Below are positions 1-11,386 of a stretch of 64,000 nt of DNA, piece by piece; within the stretch, counting starts at the first letter, position 1; each line of letters begins with the position of its first letter. Origin of the DNA: Phoronis australis (lineage: Eukaryota > Phoronida > Phoronidae); contig NMRA01000082.1 in NCBI GenBank assembly GCA_002633005.1, positions 536,576-600,575 on the forward strand, given 5' to 3'. The notes beneath the pieces were generated by a model. That model had not been told where the DNA came from and searched no databases. It saw only the letters and a program-made list of their open reading frames with translations. Both the position numbers and the translations under genes were made by a program.

Positions 1-640
1 AGGCCAGCCAATCAGAAACGCCGGTGTAAAAAAAGCTCCCGAGGAAAATTTAGTGATACCGCTAGCGGCACGCAGGGAACCAGCAAGTGTCGTTTTGTGT
101 GTTGAAGTGTGAAGGAAATCTTGTGTTAAATTCGTGAGATATAAGGTAATTTTATCTAGAATTGTGTGATGTTTAACCAGGGACTCTTTTCAAATAGTTT
201 TCAGGTTTTTATTCTGTTTCATAGTGTTATTGGACTGTTACAGACTTAATTTTCTCGACACGTACATGCATAGCTTATCAGTAATGATTTAGGTCACGTA
301 CATAACATCAGTGAGGATAAAGTCCAACTCGAGCCGGCTGTTGAGTGTGTGTTCCGGTATTGAAATCGCCGACAACAGGCCAAAAAACGAGGTGAAAATT
401 ACGTGGAGACATAACAACATATTTTAACCTGATCTCTTCGTGTAAAGCAATATTCAAATTCGCCAAAAGTTTTCTATTAGCAGCCAAATTTTCAAGATAA
501 CTCGCCTTGGACTCCTGCAACTCGTAATCGTCGGCATTTTGAATTTAGACTCGGTCAACCTCATACAAAGATTGAAGATTTAATTGCAACAAGACATTGT
601 TAGTATCTGTACTATATTAAAACTAAGAAACGAAACCTCG
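1..640. other. Left edge, no gene supported
   Basis: No coding region is supported. A GT-rich stretch ending in a possible splice donor (AAG then GTAATT near 145) could be an untranslated exon, but nothing else supports it. A short minus-strand open stretch at 440-540 is discussed among the rejected items. Confidence 0.3.
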
Positions 641-845
641 ATTGCATGAAAACATACCAAATGATGAAGTTTTGTACACAATTTATTGTTTTAAATGCAA
701 TCGTAAAATATATTCCAATACGAACCGCCAGTATTGGAATTCCAATACGGGAACGGCCCGTATCGGAATATTCCGATTTGGGCCGAATTACAATACGGGC
801 AGAAACATCTGCTCGTACATTGGCTTGTTTATTACTACTGCCTCC

Positions 846-986
846 CGTTCAGTAACGCTAGGACCTCGCTAAAATGCAAGATTTCGCGAGATTATATGAG
901 ATATTGCCGTGTATTTTAAATGAAAACACGTGACCTTGACTAGATTTTAGCTAGGTCCTAGCGTAGGTCCTAGCGTCTACTGAACG
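846..986. repeat. Short MITE-like element with ~21-bp inverted ends
   Basis: The left end 846-866 (CGTTCAGTAACGCTAGGACCT) is almost the reverse complement of 965-986, with one mismatch and one inserted base. The interior has the words GCAAGATTTCGCGAG and ATTGCCGTGTATTTT, which recur in diverged form at 39055-39090. It is therefore a dispersed family rather than a chance palindrome. No coding capacity is seen. A partial second copy of the GGTCCTAGCG word lies next to the right end. Confidence 0.6.
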
Positions 987-1389
987 CAGGCCTGGTTCCC
1001 AGTTTACTATAAGAAGGTGACGACTCATAACTTGACGAAAGCTGAGATTACACAAATAGTCCAGTCATTCTAGGGCTCCAGAGGGCCCAACCTAGAAAAA
1101 ATTGCAACAGAAGGTTTTTTTTTGCATAAATGGCATCTTCAAACATCCCTTAGTGTCAGAAAAAAAATCTACCGAAATCGGAGTGGCGGAAGTCGGTTTT
1201 TCAAGATGGCGGAAAAAATGGCCGACAAAACCGGTGTTTACTGTTTCTGGCATATTACTCTTATGTAACAGCTAAAAATAAAACAATAAAGTTTGTCATT
1301 GATTATATACTTTTCATAACAGGCATACCAATCAAAAGATGCCAATTTTCCGTAAAATAAAACCAATATGGCCGACAAAATGGCGGNGG

Positions 1390-2278
1390 GGGCATATGTT
1401 GGTAGACTCAGCACTGAATGCTATCATAAAAGCCAGAACATTCAACATCCCACTTCCAAATATTGACAGATCAAGTAACACCAATCCAAAACCAATGAAG
1501 AAAGAAATTCAGGTTCTTCAGAAATTCCAGGAGTCCGGAATGTCACCAACACAGAATACACAGATTACATACCAAGAGCAGTTCAATGCTTGTATACAAA
1601 TTTTGGCTGTCAGAAGATGGAGACAGATTCTTCAGACATCTCAGACATCCCAACTGATCACATAACTAGATGTATACTCTGGGGCATGCCATGCCCAGCC
1701 AGTGTCTTCCGATTCTGAACCTTGGATTACAATGGAATGCCCTCACGAGAATTCACTTCTGGTTTCCGACCTACTGCCACTGGTATATTCAAACACGACT
1801 GAATCAGAGTATAGGTGTTCAGAATTCACAGTGACAGAGAATAGTTCGTCAGAAGAATCAATGTCCAATGATATTCTTCATGATGATTTGAGAGCTGGTC
1901 TGAAGCAGTATGATGATCTTATTGCTGGCATGACGTCTGTGTGCGACGATATATGCTTGACGGAGTGTCTTGTGGGTGCCCATAAAAAATCAAAGCACAT
2001 AAATCAGACTTGTCCAAGCAAAGTCGAATCATTAGTCTTTGACTACAATATATGAAGATGATTGACATCCTTCGACTTTTTTAAAAGCAGAAATCACGTC
2101 TGATTGGGAGATTCACCTAAAAGCAGTTTCTGAAATGCTGCCTTACCTTGCAGCTGCTGGTCACAACTCTTATGCAAAATCTTCATACATATACTTGACT
2201 GAAGCAGACGTAGCAACTCAAAGACACCCGTCCAGACGTCTACGGCCAACAATCCATAATCGAGTAAAGTTTAAATAA
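1390..2278 (+). pseudogene. Decayed transposase fragment, relative of the 6-12 kb element
   Basis: The frame opens with GHMLVDSALNAIIKA and ends with a block DWEIHLKAVSEMLPYL followed by AGHNSYAKSSYIYL. That block corresponds in position and sequence to the block EGIWGLHLAVLHAMLLWYF then NYARYLPVYL in the minus-strand transposase pseudogene at 5868-11875. Lesions are visible: an in-frame TAA at 1663-1665; a frame change before 2040; a TGA at 2040-2042 between Leu and LQYMKMIDIL, where relatives I recall carry Trp; and a frameshift in the T run at 2077-2082. The final stop is at 2276-2278. The sequence is diverged enough to be a sister subfamily, not a copy of the same element. The N-terminal zinc-binding part and the nuclease part are absent. 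Function is inferred only from this relationship. Confidence 0.6.
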
Positions 2279-4818
2279 ACGCCAGTGCTGTAGTGGGGNG
2301 GGGGGGGGGTAGGCGCACGTAGGCGCAACCAACGACCGTGGACCTTTTGGCATTTGAACGTAGCGCCTACGCATCGAAAGTTACGCTCAGTGCTCAAGGT
2401 GATACGGTGGGCTTTGGACGCCTACTTACCTCTAATTTTACCATTACAATAGTGATAAACGCGCCACTCACGATTCTCACCCGAAGAACACACCGCCATT
2501 TTGAACTTACCGCGAACCCGGAAGTGCAATTCATTCAGGAGCACAGGCTAAGAAAACGCCGTCATTGCGACTGGAGCAGTGCCTGTTACCTGCCTGGAAA
2601 CGGGGGTAAAATAATCGACATTGCGCCTTAATTTAAAAAAAAATACAGACAATTTTATCGAATTTCGGCTGAAGAAATGTGGCGTATAAATTTTGACAGA
2701 AATTATTTTGCCAGACTCGGGAACGCAGCCTTTCGGACCCGGTGCGGATCGAGACCAGACACTGGCGAACGGTAAAGGCAGGCGGTTGCAAGCTGTTTTG
2801 TAGAAGTAAAATGTTCAAATCATGAATGCCGTATATATTCAAAGTAGTTTCAGACGCTTGCATAAAATTACGGGCTGGTTAGTCCTGTGTCACACTGTCG
2901 CGGCAGCCCTTAGCTAGCCTCACATGTAGGCCTATACAGCTTTGCGCCAAGGTTACCCTTAGGTCCACCTTGCCACAGCACTCGCACAAACGAGGTTTGT
3001 GTGGAACTTGGTGTCTTCTGGCGAACTGTGTAAAGTTAATTGTTGGCTTTCAACAGAGATTTGTCTCGACTTTGCATGAGCGCACCAAGCCTAAGAAATG
3101 GGGGGGGGGGCTGGAATTTTTGGGAATGTCTACCTTTTACTATTAGATTCACTGGGTATGTTCAGAGGTATGAATTGCAGACGGTAAATTTGGCACTTCC
3201 TATCTTCTAGCGGACTTTTGTTTCGTTTTCTACTTTTTCAGAGTTCATGCTTCTCTGACTGAGGCAAACCTTTTTCCATTTCTCCAAATATGGGGCTCGT
3301 TCGAGCACATAAGTAAGTCGAATACAAAATGTTATCATTTTTTATTCATTAAGCCAAAATGATTCAACCTTTTACCATAATAAGTAACTTAAAATGCACT
3401 GTGTACTTTACAACATTTAAGCATTACAAACAGTATCCAACAGCACAAGTTTCCATGATATGAAAGTGGACATACATGCAACTTTTACCATGGTGTCCGA
3501 ATAGTGTTTCCTTACACCAGTATTTGACAAGCATGACAAAAGTTAAAAATTTGAAGTTGCAAGGAACACGAATTGGAGGCTTGAAGCTTCACAAACCAAC
3601 ATAGCTTATTTCTCTTATTAAAATTTTTCATATTGTTCCTGTATTAAGAAAGCAATAAGATACAAAACATGACTTGAAAGCAATTTACACTTAAAATTTA
3701 GAAAAATATGAATCATTCTGTGACACCTAACTAAGCCTTGAACAGCAGTTGATAGTAAAACAAAAAAACACTTCAAAATTATTTCAGTTATGTTTTTAGC
3801 TTTGAGTAAGATCACCTGAAGGGGAAATTCACAGTAAAATAATTCGAATATACCTTATATTTTTGTACAAAAACGCAAAAATTGAACAAAGTTCTTTTTC
3901 GTAGCAACGTTTGTCAAAATGTATCAACGTTAAATCTTCACAAATTACAATGTAACATGTTGAACTTGCCTTTCACATCAGCAATGAGACTAAGTCCAAC
4001 GGGAGTTGTGAGCACATTTAGCACTTAAGAAGTGACAACTGCGAGGCTGAAATTTGGTGAAAACTGTTGAATCATGCAGAATAGTAAGTAAGTATGTGTC
4101 TCACAAAATTTCACCGTAAATTGTTGGCGAAAACAATTTACACAAAGTTTTAAACTCGTAACTTATCCCGCTGTCCTCCAATATGGCCGACGCGATCCAA
4201 ACAAAGTGACCCAAATTTCGCCACAAAAATTGCAATAACTTTCCACTGCTTGCCCCGATTTTGATACTTTTTCGATTTTTACTGAGTAGATTGCACTACC
4301 TTTCCTATGATAGCAAAGTACTTTTTCAAAACCAAAAGAAATTCAAAAAGAAAAAAAATGTTCGACTCATTGGTTCCTAGGTTCGACCGCCCAACATAAC
4401 ATGAACTAAACACCAATGCTATTTTAACATAATAAACAAAAGTACGCGTAACATTCCAAAATATTCAACGACCACTAACTACAACCTATAAATACACTAC
4501 ACATTCAAACAAATAATGAGATATTACTAATAAAACAAAATAATAAAGACCTTGCGAGCAAGCGATAGCACATTCAAGGAAAAAATGGCTGCGTTCAGGA
4601 CAAGTTCCTGAACTGACGAGCCGGAAATGTGGGTACGGAAATAACCGATGACAGCCGGTACTACGCTCACAGATAATGGTAAAATACTGTTAAAAATCGC
4701 TTTTGGCTTGAAAGGCGAAGAGAATATAACGAAAGGGTATCGAAAAAAAGATTTTATTTAGTAAGTATCTTCGGATACTTCAACCACATTGGCATTTTGA
4801 GGCAAAGACTTTAAGAGC
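2279..4818. other. Intergenic, no gene supported
   Basis: The stretch holds a run of G around an N at 2300, another G run at 3098-3110, and AT-rich sequence. Short open frames (2338-2631 plus, 2633-2863 minus, 3618-3815 minus) lack any recognisable domain, codon bias or splice context. The word AATATGGCCGAC near 4182 resembles ones near 1366, so part of this DNA may be degraded transposon. Confidence 0.4.
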
Positions 4819-5130
4819 GTGAGCTATACATAGGAGTAATATAGTGGGAGAGTTGTGGGTTGTGCTATACATGGTGATTGATGCCATTGGGAGACCGTGA
4901 CCTATGCATGGGAGTATTATAGTGGGAGGGTTGTGGGTTGTGCTATACATGGTGATTGATGCCATTGGGAGACCGTGACCTATGCATGGGAGTATTATAG
5001 TGGGAGGGTTGTGGGTTGTGCTATACATGGTGATTGATGCCATTGGAAGACCGTGACCTATGCATGGGAGTATTTTAGTGGGAGGGTTGTGGGTTGTGGT
5101 ATGAACAGTGATTGACGCTATCGAAACAGG
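4819..5130. repeat. 78-bp minisatellite, four copies
   Basis: Units start at 4819, 4897, 4975 and 5053, an exact 78-bp period. Copies 2 and 3 are almost identical, copy 1 has a few changes, and copy 4 decays towards its end. Because 78 is 26 codons, the minus strand stays open through three units, which creates a spurious 87-residue frame. It stops about 30 bp before the left inverted repeat of the adjoining transposon. Confidence 0.9.
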
Positions 5131-5160
5131 TCCCTGACTCCGCTAACATATTCGACAAAT

Positions 5161-5315
5161 TTAGTCGGTGGGTCAGAATTTGTAGGGCTTCTAGAAAATG
5201 GTTTTTATGAGTACTTTTGGGGGCAATTTTATTTTGGTGTTTTTTAATTCATTTGCTCGAGTGTTTTCAAAATCTAAAAAGTTCCCACATATAAAGTTGC
5301 ACATTTTTGAGAGAT
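5161..5315 (+). repeat. Left terminal inverted repeat of the 6.9-kb transposon
   Basis: Two blocks match the complement of the right end: TTAGTCGGTGGG at 5161-5172, followed by a looser match around GGGCTTCTAGA, and AAAAAGTTCCCACATATAAA with its continuation at 5276-5309. The blocks are about 115 bp apart here and about 55 bp apart at the right end, so the left arm carries roughly 60 extra bases. Confidence 0.7.
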
Positions 5316-5867
5316 TTGAGTTTGAAGTTACATAATAATGACCAAAGAGCTTAGTAAACTTATATTTGTAAAAAACAGAGTTTTGGGATCTTTTTTGTAA
5401 AACAAGTAATATGGTCCCATCAGTGTCATTGCATTGAACAATAATACACTCAAATTACATCTTTCACTATTGTAGACTAATTGTAAAGAGTGAAATTTAA
5501 AAAATGCAAAGTGACACCTAGTGGCAGAAATGTGAACTAAGTCTGAATGTTACTAGAAGATTATTCTGGCATTGTCTGACAACACAAATACCACAGAACA
5601 CTTGAGACTGCACAAAATTTGTGCCTCAATGTCTGAACCATTGACTTATGGTGTAAAATGTTATTTGTTTGCATAATATACCAGGAATATCTTATACAGA
5701 AACAATGTAGTCGAATGATCTCTGTGAATGTGCACACAGACTGTACAGTATGACAATGATCAAGTAGGTATTTGCTTAGTAAAAGAACTAAGCTAATAGC
5801 TCACACTTTTTAAGCAATAAACTATAACGCAGTTGGAGAACCCAGTAGTCTATGTACAGTAGTTGTC

Positions 5868-7811
5868 TTATAATATGTCATCTTCATTATCATCATCACA
5901 GTCCAAAGTAGTGCAGTCAGTGTTACCAATGTTATTGCAGTTGTCACAACTGCACAATTCTGTGCAGTTTAGGCCAGCATTGCGGCATGAACACAGTCTC
6001 CCCACGCACATGTTTTTTTTCTGCACTTACAGCGTACATCATTTAGAACTGTCGACGGAGCTGTGGGCATTGCCATCCATTTAAACTGCAAGGCTCCACC
6101 GTCAAGCTGCCAACCATGGCCGACTCAAGAGGGTGCATGCATGTATGGATGCAGAGTGCGTCTGTACACTGTACACTGGTAATTGGCCCTCATGCGATGG
6201 AAAGTCAAGCAGTCCTTGTTTGGAAGCAGGCTCGATTCTGCCGCATGCTTCATTCGAAATATGTTGTAGCGGGCGGTGTTAACTGATTGTCAGTTACACC
6301 ATACAATTGGCAAATGAATGGTTCAACACATTCCACAACATTTTCACCCATCTCAAATGACTGCCCAATCTCTTCAAATACTTTTATGTACTGGGGACAG
6401 CCCGGCATAATTTTCAAAGGCTTCACCTTTCCCTTGCCCCTGAAGGCACTGACAGTGTCACAGCCGGTGAACACATGCATTCCAAGCAGGGCTTTTCATT
6501 TGCTCTGGCCAAGGTGACGTGCGATTTCACTGAGGTTGACTGTCCGTGCATTTGGACCCACTCCAGTGGATATCAGTAGGTGGCATCCGATGTCAGCAGC
6601 ATAGGCAACGCCGAGTACCATGACGTCGGTATCTGGGCTTCTGAGAACAACTTTGCTATGTGTCTGCGATTCATGTTTTGCATGCAACATCACCCTTGTG
6701 TCAGCCTCCTCGTGGTCACATTGAAGTTCCTGCACTTCGTCCAGTTTGTTGGTGTCATGATGACTGTGGATTACGTGGCACTCACTTCCATGGGATACAA
6801 ACAGCTTTACATTGGCAATGCAAGTAGCCGACTGCCACTGCTCAAACAAAAACTCGAGAAGAATTTCCTTGTTATTTCCATTTGATAAGAACTTCTTGTA
6901 TTGCTTCGGCATTTTCTGGTCTGGGCGAGTAATGCGCATTGTATACGCACCTGCTACACATCTCCTATTACGTTCACAGTTTTTAATGCTGACATCTTGG
7001 TACCTATCTACCACAAAGTCTACCCGTTTACTGTTGTGCAGTGAAGCGACAGACATCAACCGCTGTAGACATTCGTGAGCAAAAGAACCAAAAGTATCAG
7101 CAGATACTTGCATGCTGTGCAGAAATGCCATTGCATCAACGATCAATGCACTCTCAACTGTAGGTACCTCATCACAGCCACTGCTCAGTTCCTCAATAGC
7201 GTGCATCAGTTTGGCTTTGTCGGTTTTAACATTGTAGCCCTCGTAAGTAGCAATAGACCTAGGTACTGCACTCAGACTGTAAGACAGAAGTTCCTTGACA
7301 TCTACATCCCGGGTCTTTCCCACTATCAATAACCGCCCAAACAACTCGGAGCTTGTTTTCACAGACATAGTCTCAGAGTTTTGCTTTGTTACTGTTTTAC
7401 GCGTGTGGTTTGCTGCAACAGTTTTCAGCTTCATTTGTTTAATTGGCTTGTGAAAATCAACATCTCCACCATTTAACAGTCTCTCGTTACAAAAAGCTTC
7501 AGCGGCAGCAGATCCCAAATCATATGCATGTTCAAGGTCAAACCTTATACTCGGTGTACCACTTGACGAGACATCTTCTGCAACAATACCTGAGGACACA
7601 TTAATCCTATCATCTCCGTCATATGTAAAGGGGTCCACAAGTGACTGTATTACAGCTTGAATAGAATCAATCGAGGCTTCATCCTAGGTGATTGCTGAAG
7701 CATCAAGGTCTTTACAGACTTGAGCAGAGGACACTCGACCAGACATCTCTTTACATGCAACAGATATGGCACCCCTGTCATGGTGCGATAGAATCCATCT
7801 GTTGACAGCAC
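5868..7811 (-). pseudogene. Transposase exon 5: XPG/FEN-like nuclease core and Cys-rich tail
   Basis: The frame starts AVNRWILSHHDRGAIS, meets TAG at 7684-7686, and continues through a long open stretch. Nuclease-type acidic motifs are visible: SALIVDAMAF, VDFVVDRY, CDHEEADTRVMLHA, SPDTDVMVLG and FTGCDTVSAF. Their order and spacing fit a PIN/XPG-type metal-dependent nuclease. TGA at 6496-6498 stands between GQSK and KALLGMHVF. A frameshift near 6268 leads to RYNIFRMKHAAESSLL. TGA at 6125-6127 follows HPYMHAPS. After the A8 slip at 6013-6020 the third frame reads LCSCRNAGLNCTELCSCDNC, a Cys-rich zinc-knuckle-like tail, then an acidic end and TAA at 5868-5870. Confidence 0.75.
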
Positions 7812-8184
7812 CTTTAAAAATACATAAACACATGTGATTTGTGTTTGAAGTAAATTTCTCCCTTCACTGCAATTTCACAACAACTTACTTAGCCTTACAT
7901 ATTTTTATCACAATAATACACAAACTTATACTGATGCACGCAAATATTGTGGGTAAAGGAAAGTTATGGTTTTCAAAAAAGCATACTTTCAATCAGTTAT
8001 TTTTCATTTAAATCTCACAAATGTTTCCATAGTACTCCATTTAATTTCGACAGACAGCCAATTCCTTGTAGTTAATTTAAGAAAACTTTGAAATCATATT
8101 TAAACATTGTCACACTACTGGTATTAATTTTCACCTGTTTTGAGGCACTGGTATTTTTAATGCCTTTTAGCAATAATCAAATAC

Positions 8185-8740
8185 CTTTGTTTAAAGTGAA
8201 CCCAGTCATTCCACCTTTGGTTTTCGAATCTCTGTTAATGGTCTGCTCAATTAGCTGGTCAAAAGCATTGGCACAGAATCCATAGTTTGTGTGTTGTTGG
8301 ACGCTGAATCCCTTGTAGACAAGTTCACTGTTGATTTCGGGATGGGTCGCTGGCAGAGAGGACATCTCAGCTAGGTATACAGGCAGGTATCTTGCATAGT
8401 TAATTCGATCATAGGCAAAGTACCAAAGCAGCATTGCATGCAGTACTGCTAAATGTAGTCCCCAAATACCCTCTCGTGTGGCTCGTATGAACTGCAGCAA
8501 CAATCCCACCATGTCCAGATACGATGACCAAAAGTCAAATGTGGGACTGTTCTTTCGTTTATGCAACACATACTCTGAATAGTGACTTAGGACAGTCAAT
8601 ACACAATCTTCCTCCAGCAAACCAAGGAATGCTGGTGATGCACCCACAGAGTTAAGCTGGCCTACGACTGCGAGTACCTCTTCTCCTCCCTCCTCAGTCA
8701 GAAAACTGGCAAAAGACTTCCATCTGAGCCGCTGTAAAGC
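8185..8740 (-). pseudogene. Transposase exon 4: conserved middle region
   Basis: The acceptor is a T-rich tract ending TTTTAG at 8741; the phase-0 junction joins HKLLFE to ALQRLRWKSF. The frame is open for 185 codons and includes GIWGLHLAVLHAMLLWYF, NYARYLPVYL and SKTKGGMTGFTLNKG. The corresponding block in the 1.39-2.28 kb fragment shows this is the most conserved part between subfamilies. The donor GTATTT is at 8184. Confidence 0.7.
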
Positions 8741-8973
8741 CTAAAAGAAAAAAAATAATAAGTTACCGCATTCTGTTAAAACGTCCTTTTGTTTAGAAGT
8801 AATTGATTTATGCCACATATTCAATGTATACAAGCAATCTAAGAGCAAGTTATCGCTGTTCAACAAAATGTTAAAACGCTTAGCTAACTGCACCTGTGAT
8901 AAAATCTATGTGCCAAATCACAAAATTTAATTTAATTAGTTGAGGCTTTCTTAATTAATGGAAATCTACAAAC

Positions 8974-10125
8974 CTCAAACAAGAGCTTGTGTGCCAACAT
9001 GCATCCGTTATAGTTGTGGCCAGACATCACCCCATTCATGGATCCAGGTGCAAGCACTTCAGCTTCAATCCAAATGTCTTCTAGTACAGAGTACTCAAAT
9101 CGTTTCGCGATGATAGCCAAAAATGACATGGCAGTGAGAAAGTCACCCAAGCGAATCACAAGTTTCTTTTGAAAGATTGGGTTTTGCCACCTGATGCGTT
9201 GAGCTTTAGCATATATGGCCTGGTCAAACACTACAACAAGGCTATCAAGCTTCAGCTCGTCGGCTATAGCAACACTTCTCAATAGAATGGTGTACACTGT
9301 AGACATATCAGTGGGATTAGCAACAATAACAGGCAAATAGCCAACTTTGGACACATTAGGTATGTCAACAGATTTAATTAGTCTGTTGAACCCAGTCCAG
9401 CCAGGTAGCTTTTCACCTACTACTTCAGGTTGCTTCGACAGGCAAAATGCAGTGACTGTCAAATTCTGGTGTGCAGTCACTGATGGAATAAAGGTAAGTG
9501 CATCACTACGGGGAGGACCACCTTTTTCTCTCCTCGAGTAGTCTTCAATCATCTTTGGGGGAAGGTCGCAAGTTTTTTTCTTCGACTTCTTTACAAAAAC
9601 TCCTTGTCTTTTGGATGGAGCTATTTCCTGGTGTTCCTGCTGTAGTTGTACAATTATCCCGGTGGTGTTATGGGTTGTGCCTGCACCACTCCGGGTTTCT
9701 TCTTGAAAATCGTTGTTGTCCCAAACTAATTTGGTGTGTATACCATCTAAGAAACCATGTTGGCACCATTGTATTTCTATGAAGCTGAGCCTCTGCTAAA
9801 GCAGTGTCAAACTGTAACACAGTCGAATGAGAAACGCAATGGCCCAGTCCATCTAGTCTACCAATGAGTGTAGAAGATCCAGTCAAATGTCAAACTGTCA
9901 TACCTAAAGCATAGTGTTTTGGCATCGGAGCTGAAGCCACAGACATAAGTACCCTGTCGACGTCTTGCCTAGTGCTAACAAACCCGTCTCCGGTCACTAG
10001 CACCGATGACCCATGCAAGAAAATTGTACAAGTGCGAAGGAATGTATTCCTTGACCGAGTCAGACTGAAACTCTTTGGCAGCAGGTGGCCGAACTGTAAC
10101 ACCTTCACAATCTTTTGCATAATTT
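8974..10125 (-). pseudogene. Transposase exon 3: conserved middle, stop and frameshift
   Basis: The frame runs to PKHYALGMTV, hits TGA at 9890-9892, and resumes in the same frame as HLTGSSTLIGRLDGLGHCVS. Near 9750 one extra base shifts the frame: the protein continues as DGIHTKLVWDNNDFQEET and on through IEDYSRREKGGPPRS to HKLLFE. The sequence between is well conserved in frame, which shows that the lesions are single events in a once-functional gene. The donor GTTTGT follows 8974. The exact function of this middle region is unknown to me; by position it lies between DNA-binding and nuclease parts. Confidence 0.65.
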
Positions 10126-10156
10126 CTTAAAATAAGTGCTGATCTTTACAACTCAC

Positions 10157-10666
10157 GCCGGATGTCTTGAGATGAGTCCACAACTTTGAGGTCGTGCAGA
10201 CTTTCATCACCACTGCTGCTACCCTCGGATTCATAATAATCGGCAAGTGAATCATTAAACGCTAGCACCAGTTCACTTTCATACCTCTTACAAGGTCGTA
10301 CAAACTGCAGCTGTGGGTACAGTTTCAACAGACGTTTTTTAAGATTTCCTGTCCAAATACTTTCACGCACACCAGCTTTCTCAAGCATAGCTTCAAATTC
10401 TCGCTTAAGTTTGGTAAGGCGGATGACTTCCCCATGTTTCAGAAGCTTCATTTCAATAAAGTCCACACAAAACTGTTTGAAAACTTCACAGAAAAGTGGG
10501 GATTCTCCACTTGTCTGGTCTTTCACAATCTTTGTCAGGGGTCTCCTTAACTTTTTGTAGCAGGATCTATGATATTTAGCTTCCAAAGCCACAAGGTCTT
10601 TATCTTTAAACTTAATGTGCAGATTCATGTCCCCAGACTGCGCTGCTGCTTGTGATGCAAGTCCAC
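10157..10666 (-). pseudogene. Transposase exon 2: second YHxxCY module
   Basis: The acceptor is TTCTTTCAG ending at 10667 and the donor is GTGAGT at 10156. The motif DLVALEAKYHRSCYKKL repeats the YHxxCY pattern of exon 1, which suggests a duplicated zinc-binding unit whose upstream Cys pair is missing here. The rest is charged and helical, ending in an acidic Ser-rich stretch (YYESEGSSSGDES). The frame is open through the exon. Confidence 0.6.
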
Positions 10667-11386
10667 CTGAAAGAACGTGAACTATTAACACTAATTTAAC
10701 ATTAAAAGTATTTGCATGCTCCTAACTATGTTAATGTATAGCAGGAACTAAAAGACAGTGCTATTTGAATATCGTCTACACTAATCGAAGTGCAGTTTTA
10801 TTCGTTGTCAACTTGTAGATGTGAAAACTAATAGGTGGCCTTTGCACTAATGACATACCTTGCGGCTCGCATAGCGTACATCATGCGTCACGATATTTAC
10901 TGGACACCGTTGAGTGATTTACAGTAGATCATATTTGACCCAAAACTCTTTCTTAAAAATATTTTGCAATTTTCAGCGTAATTCGTATTCACATCATCCC
11001 GATATGTGGTGTTTTGATCTAAATTTACCAAGTAACCACAGAGATAAGGAATTAGAATGTAAGTTCTACTTAAATATTGTGTTGATATGCAAATGTTTCA
11101 GATAGGCTGACTAAGCCTTGATCAACCACCAGCCTAACACGTTTGCATGCCGTCTGATCTGTCGCCTAAAAATGTTCATTTCAACAATTAAACCTTTCCA
11201 AAATGGGCACGAGTTTCCCAAATTAAAGAAGCGACCTTCATAATTAATTGCCAAATCCAGTTAGCATTTTGAACATGCAATGGTCAATACTTGTAATACA
11301 GGGAAATCTAAAACACAAACCTGGTTATAATAGTGAACACACTAGGAGAACACAAAAAATTAAATGTACTTTACAAAATTACATAC

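Noticed and set aside
308-560. Minus-strand frame with YELQESKASYLENLAANRK and LLANLNI
   Set aside because: It recalls a short helical motif seen in some nuclear proteins, but there is no acceptor before it, no good donor after it and no neighbouring exon.
2338-2631. 97-codon plus-strand frame
   Set aside because: No domain, and it starts next to an ambiguous G run.
4780-5043. 87-codon minus-strand frame
   Set aside because: It is the 78-bp minisatellite read through; no independent sign of coding.
5863-6084. Plus-strand 73-codon frame
   Set aside because: Antisense to the Cys-rich tail of the transposase, which explains the sequence better.
6580-7332. Plus-strand frames at 6580, 6812 and 7075
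   Set aside because: Antisense shadows of the conserved nuclease core.
9347-9782. Plus-strand frames in the transposase middle exon
   Set aside because: Antisense shadows of the conserved transposase frame.
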